Source of the DNA: CAZMCH01 sp964564735
GTDB lineage: Bacteria; Poribacteria; DTPJ01
Assembly: GCA_964564735.1 (NCBI GenBank)
Contig: CAZMCH010000155.1
Location: forward strand, 1 to 5,948
Direction: 5' to 3'
DNA: 5,948 bases
In this document: positions 1 through 4,448 of the stretch, piece by piece
How positions within the stretch are numbered: the first letter of the stretch is position 1
How the letters are laid out: each line of letters starts with the position of its first letter
Position numbers and translations under genes: made by a program
The notes under the pieces: model-generated
The model's database searches: none
What the model saw: only the letters and a program-made list of their open reading frames with translations
Told to the model about the DNA's origin: nothing

Positions 1-55
1 GAGCAGGTGGCTGTTAACCACTTTGTCGTTGGTTCGAGTCCAGCCGGGGGAGCCA
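1..55 (+). tRNA. tRNA-Asn(GTT), 3' part, cut by window start
   Basis: The cloverleaf can be read from the 3' half of the D stem onward. GAGC (1-4) is the D-stem 3' strand. The anticodon stem GGTGG (6-10) pairs with CCACT (18-22), closed by one G-U pair, around the loop CTGTTAA (11-17) with anticodon GTT at 13-15. A five-base variable loop follows (23-27). The T stem GTTGG/CCAGC (28-32, 40-44) closes the loop TTCGAGT. The acceptor 3' strand CGGGGGA (45-51), discriminator G52 and a genome-encoded CCA (53-55) complete it. The 5' acceptor strand and D loop lie before the window. It decodes asparagine AAC/AAU codons. A strong terminator follows about 55 bp downstream, so this tRNA ends its transcript. 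Confidence 0.95.
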
Positions 56-110
56 TTTATTATATTACAACGTATCATTTGAAAAAATGGTTAAAAGTTA
101 GGTAAGATAT

Positions 111-150
111 TAGCCCTAGTTCGAGCAATCTGTCGAACAGGGCTATTTTT
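111..150 (+). terminator. Intrinsic terminator after tRNA-Asn
   Basis: TAGCCCT (111-117) pairs perfectly with AGGGCTA (139-145), and GTTCGA (119-124) pairs perfectly with TCGAAC (133-138). A single bulged A sits at 118 and the loop is the eight bases 125-132. Five T residues follow directly (146-150), then ATTT. The 13 paired bases plus a U-tract make a textbook Rho-independent terminator for the tRNA transcript. On the other strand no T-tract follows the stem, so it probably works in one direction only. Confidence 0.9.
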
Positions 151-312
151 ATTTCCATTCACCATGTCTAAAACCTTCGCCTTTCAGACCAATAGCTTCT
201 AGCATTTCCTCTGGCATTACCAACGATATTTTGCCATAATATCACCGAAGGCAATGCTATGGATGAATATCGGAAAGACGGTCAAACTGTCCATTAGGTA
301 AAGAAAAAATAG
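151..312. other. Intergenic stretch without a convincing gene; possible decayed ORF on the - strand
   Basis: No reading frame here has both a plausible start and a ribosome binding site. On the - strand a frame from 241 to the stop codon at 149-151 is open; from its ATG at 215-217 it would give 22 residues beginning MPEEMLEAIGL. Just upstream another - strand frame contains ATG GCA AAA. One extra A in the AAAA run there would join the two into a 29-residue reading beginning MAKISLVMPEEMLEAI, a pattern loosely like the N-terminus of ribbon-helix-helix proteins. This could be a gene remnant or chance. A small 6-bp stem with one G-U pair (277-282 with 286-291) has no T-tract after it. Confidence 0.25.
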
Positions 313-339
313 TTGAAAATAAAATATTAATGATATAGT
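313..339 (+). promoter_or_regulatory. Predicted promoter of the three-gene operon
   Basis: TGATATAGT at 331-339 is an extended -10 element (TG at 331-332, then TATAGT, five of six bases matching TATAAT). TTGAAA at 313-318 is a fair -35 element, but the 15-bp spacer is short; an extended -10 tolerates that. Transcription would begin near 346, giving a leader of about 57 nt that contains the palindrome at 362-377 and the Shine-Dalgarno sequence. The surroundings are very AT-rich, so chance -10 matches are expected and the call is moderate. Confidence 0.45.
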
Positions 340-361
340 ATATAAGAGTTAAAAAAACAGA

Positions 362-377
362 TTATGAATATTCATAA
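362..377. promoter_or_regulatory. 16-bp perfect palindrome, candidate operator
   Basis: TTATGAATATTCATAA is its own reverse complement with no spacer. It lies just downstream of the predicted transcription start (about +17 to +32) and 11 bp before the Shine-Dalgarno GGAGG (389-393) of the aminotransferase gene. This placement suits a repressor dimer that blocks transcription. The half-site ATGAA/TTCAT also occurs, more widely spaced, in the palindrome in the dehydrogenase leader (4190-4211). The regulator is not in the window. Confidence 0.4.
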
Positions 378-402
378 AAAAGATTATTGGAGGTTTAATT
401 AA

Positions 403-1662
403 ATGCCAGAAAAATTAGCGATACATGGTGGAAAACCAGCGATTCCAGATGGTATCCCCGGCGGAATGCACGGTCCTAGCATGATCGATCAGCAAGAAAT
501 TGATGCGGTTACCGCTGTCCTAAAAAGTCAACAGCTATTTAGATTCACAGAAAATTCCAATGTTGCAAGATTTGAGAAAGAGGTAGCAAAACATCTAGGC
601 GTAAAATATGCTTTAATGGTTAATTCTGGAACAAGCGCGCTTGTTTGCGCTTTAACAGGTGTGGGAGTTGGTCCTGGTGATGAGGTTATCGTTCCCGGAT
701 ATACCTATATCGCAACCGCAGCAGCGGTTGTTTCTGTTGGTGCTGTGCCTGTTATCGCAGAAATAGACGAGTCACTTGGCATTAGCCCAGAAGATGTTGA
801 AAAAAAGATTACTCCCTATACAAAGGCTGTTATACCAGTTCACATGCAAGGTGTTCCTGTAAAGCTGGATGCAATTCATGACATAACTAAAAAGTATAAC
901 CTTAAACTCATTGAAGATAGTTGTCAATGTGTTGGTGGAAAATATAAGGGCAAATATACAGGCACTATAGGAGATGCTGGCGCATGGAGTTTAAATTATT
1001 ATAAAGTCATTGCAGTCGGTGAAGGAGGTCTTGTTTATACAGATGATTATGATATATATGAAAAATCATGTTTTGCAAGCGATCCTGCTATGCCTATGTG
1101 GATGAGTGAAACAGAATGGAAATCAAAGCCCTTTTCTCGACAATGCTATCGTCCAAGTGAGATTATGGGTGCGCTTGGTATAGTGCAATTATCTAAACTT
1201 GAAAAGATACTTAGCCATACTCGCAAGCTGAAAAAGGCTTTTATTTCAGAACTTGCAGAACCAAAAGGCTATAAACGACAATATGTTGATGATCCAGAAG
1301 GAGAATGTGGTATAAGCTCTGCAATAATAGTCAGAGATCAAGAACTTGCTAAAAAGTATGCCGAAGCATTGGGAGCGGAAGGACTCGGTGCTGGAACTGC
1401 ATACAATCAAGGATTTCCAGACAGACATATTTATTGCTATTGGGATTCTATTTTGGATAAAAACTCTCATCATCCAACTGGTTATCCATGGAAAGACCCA
1501 GCATACAAGGGAAATGTGGAATATTCAAGGGATATGTGTCCTAATACGATTTCAATATTAAGTCGTTCTCTGAGATTTGGTTTCAATGTCAACATGAAGG
1601 AAGAACATGCCAAACTAATGGCGAAGGCTATAAACAAAGTTGATTCTGTTCTGGGGGCATAA
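403..1662 (+). CDS. DegT/DnrJ/EryC1/StrS-family PLP-dependent aminotransferase
   Basis: This is a cytoplasmic fold-type I aminotransferase of 419 residues, a normal length for the family, which interconverts keto and amino groups on sugars or cyclitols with pyridoxal phosphate. Visible marks are the opening KLAIHGGKPAI (residues 4-14), typical of the AHBA-synthase/StsC-like branch; NSGTSAL (74-80), the cofactor phosphate loop; PGYTYIATAAA (98-108); EDSCQCVGG (171-179), in which Asp172 should bind the pyridine nitrogen; and SLNYYKVIAVGEGG (196-209), in which Lys201 is the expected Schiff-base lysine. The usual EDAAQA motif appears here as EDSCQC, mildly unusual. The ATG is supported by GGAGG at 389-393, nine bases upstream. 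It is the first gene of an operon with a small membrane protein and an aldolase. The substrate is unknown; the N-terminus suggests a scyllo-inosose or amino-sugar type rather than ArnB-type lipid A modification, but only weakly. Confidence 0.93.
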   Translation: MPEKLAIHGGKPAIPDGIPGGMHGPSMIDQQEIDAVTAVLKSQQLFRFTENSNVARFEKEVAKHLGVKYALMVNSGTSALVCALTGVGVGPGDEVIVPGYTYIATAAAVVSVGAVPVIAEIDESLGISPEDVEKKITPYTKAVIPVHMQGVPVKLDAIHDITKKYNLKLIEDSCQCVGGKYKGKYTGTIGDAGAWSLNYYKVIAVGEGGLVYTDDYDIYEKSCFASDPAMPMWMSETEWKSKPFSRQCYRPSEIMGALGIVQLSKLEKILSHTRKLKKAFISELAEPKGYKRQYVDDPEGECGISSAIIVRDQELAKKYAEALGAEGLGAGTAYNQGFPDRHIYCYWDSILDKNSHHPTGYPWKDPAYKGNVEYSRDMCPNTISILSRSLRFGFNVNMKEEHAKLMAKAINKVDSVLGA

Positions 1663-1690
1663 AACAAATAAATAGTAAAGGGGTGCTATT

Positions 1691-2086
1691 ATGCTATTAA
1701 CCATATTACAATTGCTGCTTTTATTGGCAAGCTCTTTTGTTGCGTTGACGATAGTGCTTATTATTAAAAAACAATTTGGCATTCCTTTACTTGCCATATT
1801 AACTATTGCATTTACGCTATTGGGTATAATTCTGATGTTGCTTACTTTGGAATTGGAATTAAAAGGCATAGTACGAATTTTTCTAATAATCGCTGGAATA
1901 TCACCAATCGCAATGCTTATAAGTGTAATATTGCATAATACTATATCTACGCTTGTTACAAAACACTCCGATAAGCAGTATGAAGATGCTGTTTTTCTTA
2001 TATTGGGTGTATTTGTATTTCCATCGGTTTTTGTTATAAGCGATATAGCAAGCATAATTCTTGTGGCTAGGATATTATTTTCATAA
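1691..2086 (+). CDS. Small four-helix membrane protein, unknown function
   Basis: The 131-residue product is very hydrophobic. About four membrane segments are visible: residues 2-25, 30-52, 61-83 and 100-128. Short charged stretches separate them: KK at 26-27, ELELK near 54-58, and KHSDKQYED at 91-99. A motif-like stretch GISPIAMLISVILHN (69-83) ends helix three. There is no cleavable signal peptide and no catalytic motif that I recognise. The start is supported by AAAGGGGTG (1677-1685) just before the ATG. The gene begins 28 bp after the aminotransferase and ends 30 bp before the aldolase, so it belongs to the same transcript. A long antisense reading frame (1615-2235, - strand) covers it, but that frame runs into both neighbouring genes and was discarded. 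The position suggests a membrane partner of the pathway; function is unassigned. Confidence 0.8.
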   Translation: MLLTILQLLLLLASSFVALTIVLIIKKQFGIPLLAILTIAFTLLGIILMLLTLELELKGIVRIFLIIAGISPIAMLISVILHNTISTLVTKHSDKQYEDAVFLILGVFVFPSVFVISDIASIILVARILFS

Positions 2087-2116
2087 TTATTTACCATTAC
2101 AAGATAGGAGCATAAT

Positions 2117-2869
2117 ATGGCTGAATATAAAAGAGATTCAAAGCGAGTTGACAAAATACTTAGAAAAATCGGTGTGGTAGTGGTTATGGGCAGAGACCAT
2201 GCAAAAAAGCCAGAGGATTTCATTAATACCGTCAAGGCTATATATGAAGCGGGATTTGTTGCAGAAGTAACTTTCAGGATTGATGAATATATTTTAAGAG
2301 AAGGAATGACTGAACTTACAAAACTACGTGCAGAAAGCGATCCAGAAAACCCAATGATATTAGGTGTTGGAAGTGTTATTAATCCTAAAGAATTGGAATC
2401 CGCAATAGAAATGGGTTTCGATATGGTTGTCTCCCCAGATTGCGGAATGGGAGGTTACAGAGAGAAGATAGATTTTGTCAAGATAACACGATCTGCAAAC
2501 GTCTTTGGTGCGCCTGCTGGTTTTAGCCCATCAGAATTTAGTTACTGGATAGAGAGAGAAGACGGTTTTGAACCTGATGCAGTGAAGATATTTAATTCAA
2601 GTGTCTATGGACCCAAGAATCTTGGCGGATTACTTGCCCCATATCAGAGGGAAAGACATGCAGGTAGAATAATTATGCCAACAGGAGGCGTAAGTAGAGA
2701 AACTGGCGCCGATTTCCAGAAAAATATAATGAAATATGGATTTTTCCCCGTTTTGGGAATGTCTGATCCGTTGAATCTAGTGCAAGAAAAGAAAAAACCC
2801 GGTGACCCTGATATTCTTCGCGAATCTCTTGAGCAGTTCAAAAAAGACTTTGTATCTGAATTAAAATAA
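2117..2869 (+). CDS. KDPG/KHG aldolase-like class I aldolase
   Basis: This 250-residue protein follows the TIM-barrel pattern of 2-keto-3-deoxy-6-phosphogluconate / 4-hydroxy-2-oxoglutarate aldolases, which split 2-keto-3-deoxy acids into pyruvate and an aldehyde through a lysine Schiff base. Matching blocks are AEVTFRID (residues 49-56, equivalent to EVTLRT, with Glu50 as the expected general acid/base), GVGSVINPKEL (83-93, equivalent to GAGTVLNP), MVVSPDCG (103-110, equivalent to AISPG), AVKIFNSS (155-162) with Lys157 as the expected Schiff-base residue, and MPTGGVS (187-193). It is longer than the usual 205-220 residues. The canonical KFFPA is replaced by KIFNSS, and the GGSW-like phosphate site near the end reads LGMSDP (213-218), so the substrate may differ from KDPG. 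TAGGAG (2105-2110) lies six bases before the ATG. It is the last gene of the operon; no clear terminator follows, only the repeat region. Confidence 0.85.
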   Translation: MAEYKRDSKRVDKILRKIGVVVVMGRDHAKKPEDFINTVKAIYEAGFVAEVTFRIDEYILREGMTELTKLRAESDPENPMILGVGSVINPKELESAIEMGFDMVVSPDCGMGGYREKIDFVKITRSANVFGAPAGFSPSEFSYWIEREDGFEPDAVKIFNSSVYGPKNLGGLLAPYQRERHAGRIIMPTGGVSRETGADFQKNIMKYGFFPVLGMSDPLNLVQEKKKPGDPDILRESLEQFKKDFVSELK

Positions 2870-2902
2870 AATACCGTGAGTTCAGTGTAAGAATTTGTAT
2901 TT

Positions 2903-2929
2903 ACCACCGAGCCACAAAGATACAAAGCA
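2903..2929. repeat. CACCGAGnCACAAAG-type interspersed motif
   Basis: ACCACCGAGCCACAAAG followed by ATACAAAG forms a short internally repetitive motif in non-coding DNA just after the aldolase gene (CACAAAG and TACAAAG are near copies). Motifs of the form CACCGAGnCACnnAG are familiar to me as dispersed intergenic repeats in several environmental bacterial genomes, including planctomycete-like ones. There is only one copy in this window, so the repeat status rests on recognition, not on a second copy. Confidence 0.45.
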
Positions 2930-2988
2930 AGAATTAGGGTTCAGGATTTCAAATATAAGATTAAGTATTAAAATATTGGGAATATACT

Positions 2989-3152
2989 GAACACAGATGA
3001 AACGGATTAAGCAGATTGACGCTGATTTAGTTCGTAATGAGTAATGCGTGATACGTTATGCGTAACACATTTTACATTTTATATTTCACGCATTACATTT
3101 CGCGACTTTTTTTATCCGCGCCAATCCGCCTGAACAGCTAATCTGCGTTCTA
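2989..3152. repeat. Long imperfect inverted repeat between convergent genes
   Basis: The left arm begins GAACACAGAT at 2989 and continues to about 3026. The complement of the right arm begins TAGAACGCAGAT at 3152 and continues back to about 3114. The outer ten bases match at nine positions, and the inner parts CAGATTGACGCTGAT and CGGATTGGCGCGGAT match at 12 of 15, with a less similar middle and a one-base offset. Each arm repeats a GATT core about every ten bases. Sequences of the GAACrCAGATTAACGCGGATT kind are a recognised sort of dispersed bacterial intergenic repeat. The right arm reaches the TAG stop codon (3150-3152) of the dehydrogenase gene. The transcript could fold into a long stem between the two convergent genes; no other clear terminator is visible here. 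Confidence 0.65.
3033..3067. repeat. Degenerate heptamer array, consensus CGTAATG
   Basis: Five consecutive 7-bp units starting at 3033, 3040, 3047, 3054 and 3061 follow CGTAATG with one or two changes each; the first unit is exact. A complementary copy follows: TCACGCATTAC at 3086-3096 is the exact reverse complement of GTAATGCGTGA at 3041-3051, so this array can also form a hairpin inside the larger inverted repeat. It resembles the short heptameric tandem repeats described in cyanobacteria, by analogy only. Confidence 0.6.
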
Positions 3153-4166
3153 TTTCCATGGATATAAAATGACTTTTCCGCAATTGCCCGTTGTTTGTAA
3201 TTCCCAAGCCTTTTGCACTTCACTCATAGGAAACGAATGAGTAATAAACTTGTCAATCTGTGAGGAAGTCGCTTTGATTGTTTTCATTAATTCTGGATAC
3301 CAAGCTAAATTATAATGCCAATTTCCTCGCAAAATTAATCCCTTGCGGATCATGTCATTACTTGCTGCAAGAGGAAATTCTCCGCCTTCGCCTATAAATG
3401 TAACCTGTCCTTTTCGTCTAGTTACATCAATCATAAGCCGATGAGCCTGCATTGCTCCAGAGCAGTCCATTGATTTATCGACGCCAATTCCATTGGTAAA
3501 GTCCATGATTTTTTTGACTATATCTTTATCTGTTGGATCGAGGACAAGATCGGCACCAAGGTCTTTTGCTAAATTAACGCGATATGGCTGATTTTCCACA
3601 ACAATCACTTTTGCACCCCTAAATTTCCCGTTTATAACACCACCCAAGCCAACAGGACCCAATCCAGTAATCATTATAGTATCAAGAGCATTGACACACA
3701 TTTGCTGCATTGCCCCGAATGTCGGTCCAAGACCACATAAAGCCATCCCGGCATGTTCATAGCTTACATCATCAGGTATTGGTGAAAGGAGCCAATCCTG
3801 CTTGATTACATACTGTGCATAAGTCGCTGTCCCTGTGCTTGAACCTGTGATTGCATAGACATTTTTGCTATTCTGACAATGTATATGCTCACCCATCACG
3901 CATAACCAGCACCTTCCACATGCGAATTGAGGTTGAACAACCACTCGATCACCGACCTTGACATGACCCGGCTGTGCGATTTCCACAACTTCACCAACAG
4001 CTTCATGACCAAAATGATCGCCCTTATGACCTCCCTTAAACGCCTTGTATTCTGTGCATGTTGGCACAACATGGACCTTAACTAATGCAAAATCTTCCTT
4101 GATTATTGGGTCTGGTTTGTCAACAAGACCTGCTTTTCCATCACCAAACATCGCTGATACTTTCAT
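3150..4166 (-). CDS. Zinc-dependent medium-chain alcohol/polyol dehydrogenase
   Basis: This 338-residue cytoplasmic MDR dehydrogenase should oxidise a secondary alcohol or polyol to a ketone with NAD(P). Catalytic zinc ligands are expected at Cys37 (PTCTEYK) and His54/Glu55 in the GHE signature FGHEAVGEV. The structural zinc site is complete: Cys83, Cys86, Cys89 and Cys97. The Rossmann loop GLGPVG (168-173) is followed by strand VIVVE ending in Glu191, which favours NAD+. The ATG has AAAGGAG (complement of 4174-4180) seven bases upstream. The usual GICGSD around the first zinc ligand reads VPTCTEY, an atypical subfamily. The closest general relatives are the sorbitol, threonine or inosose dehydrogenases; the exact substrate is unknown. 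The stop TAG lies at the edge of the inverted repeat. It is downstream of the transporter-like gene on the same strand but 282 bp away and probably has its own promoter. Confidence 0.93.
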   Translation of the reverse strand: MKVSAMFGDGKAGLVDKPDPIIKEDFALVKVHVVPTCTEYKAFKGGHKGDHFGHEAVGEVVEIAQPGHVKVGDRVVVQPQFACGRCWLCVMGEHIHCQNSKNVYAITGSSTGTATYAQYVIKQDWLLSPIPDDVSYEHAGMALCGLGPTFGAMQQMCVNALDTIMITGLGPVGLGGVINGKFRGAKVIVVENQPYRVNLAKDLGADLVLDPTDKDIVKKIMDFTNGIGVDKSMDCSGAMQAHRLMIDVTRRKGQVTFIGEGGEFPLAASNDMIRKGLILRGNWHYNLAWYPELMKTIKATSSQIDKFITHSFPMSEVQKAWELQTTGNCGKVILYPWK

Positions 4167-4189
4167 TTGTTATCTCCTTTTATTACAAA

Positions 4190-4211
4190 AAAATGAAAAT
4201 TTTTTCATTTT
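4190..4211. promoter_or_regulatory. 22-bp inverted repeat in the dehydrogenase leader
   Basis: Ten-base arms AAAATGAAAA (4190-4199) and TTTTCATTTT (4202-4211) are perfect complements around a two-base TT centre. The site lies between the predicted transcription start (about 4223) and the Shine-Dalgarno sequence of the dehydrogenase gene, at about +13 to +34. It contains ATGAA and TTCAT, as does the palindrome before the aminotransferase gene, at nearly the same offset from the predicted start. It could be a repressor operator or an RNA hairpin. The A/T-only arms around one G/C pair lower confidence. Confidence 0.35.
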
Positions 4212-4229
4212 ATACTAAAGTTATTTACA

Positions 4230-4235
4230 ATTATA
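4230..4235 (-). promoter_or_regulatory. Predicted -10 element of the dehydrogenase gene
   Basis: On the - strand this reads TATAAT, a perfect -10 hexamer. About 64 bp separate it from the ATG, giving a start near 4223 and a leader of about 57 nt. No good -35 hexamer lies 16-18 bp upstream (the - strand there reads ACACCC, AACACC or TAACAC). That pattern fits a promoter that needs an activator, and the palindrome at 4256-4271 sits where such a protein would bind. Confidence 0.45.
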
Positions 4236-4255
4236 ACCGATAAATAAGAATGGGT

Positions 4256-4271
4256 GTTACTAAATAGTAAC
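4256..4271. promoter_or_regulatory. 16-bp palindrome, candidate activator site
   Basis: GTTACTA (4256-4262) and TAGTAAC (4265-4271) are exact complements around AA. The centre lies about 40-41 bp upstream of the predicted dehydrogenase start, the classic position of a class II activator that replaces a -35 element. It is also upstream of the small + strand gene at 4339, so one site could serve both divergent genes. The regulator is not in the window. Confidence 0.4.
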
Positions 4272-4338
4272 TAGAACTTAAAAAAATGGAACTTTTTCTA
4301 ACCTAATAGACTCTAATAAGACAAAGGAGGTGGTTTTT

Positions 4339-4419
4339 ATGACATGGATAGCGGTATTAGTCCTTTTGCCTTTGGGGGCTTGGTATATCACACAAATAAT
4401 TAAATCTGATAAAAAATAG
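4339..4419 (+). CDS. 26-residue single-helix membrane peptide, unknown function
   Basis: ATG at 4339 opens a 26-codon frame ending in TAG (4417-4419). The predicted peptide begins MTWIAVLVLLPLGAWY, enough for one membrane helix (about residues 3-22), and ends in a positive tail KSDKK. The Shine-Dalgarno sequence AAAGGAGGTGG (4323-4333) contains a perfect AGGAGG eight bases before the ATG, stronger than that of any other gene here, which is the main reason to call it real. It lies divergent to the dehydrogenase and converges on the transporter-like gene, leaving 29 bp. A read-through transcript of the transporter would be antisense to it. It could be a small accessory subunit of a transporter, like those known for some sodium symporters, or a hydrophobic toxin-like peptide; nothing in the sequence decides. 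Confidence 0.65.
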   Translation: MTWIAVLVLLPLGAWYITQIIKSDKK

Positions 4420-4448
4420 CCTTGATATAATTTAAAAAAAGCAAATTT

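Noticed and set aside
1..55. tRNA-Asn 3' end as an integration (att) site
   Set aside because: No second copy of the tRNA 3' end and no integrase or phage gene is visible in the window, so there is no support beyond the general habit of elements to use tRNA genes.
254..301. 15-codon frame on the + strand in the region before the operon
   Set aside because: Very short, with weak upstream pairing to the ribosome and an unremarkable peptide; expected by chance.
1246..1667. Further short frames on both strands inside the 3' part of the aminotransferase gene
   Set aside because: They lie wholly or mostly within a gene whose family motifs fix the correct frame, and none has a ribosome binding site of its own.
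1615..2235. Antisense 206-codon reading frame on the - strand
   Set aside because: It overlaps the end of the aminotransferase gene, all of the membrane-protein gene and the start of the aldolase gene. The + strand genes have Shine-Dalgarno sequences and family motifs, whereas this frame has no recognisable motif and is best explained as a complement of hydrophobic coding sequence.
2644..2925. 93-codon frame on the - strand over the end of the aldolase gene
   Set aside because: It covers the conserved PTGG region of the aldolase on the opposite strand and shows no domain pattern of its own.
2989..3152. CRISPR array or insertion sequence in the repeat-rich gap
   Set aside because: The repeats are short, degenerate and without regular unique spacers, and there is no transposase frame; they fit dispersed intergenic repeats instead.
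4420..4448. Terminator between the small peptide gene and the transporter-like gene
   Set aside because: Only an AT-rich stretch with short A and T runs is present; any stem would be all A-U and weak, so no terminator is called.
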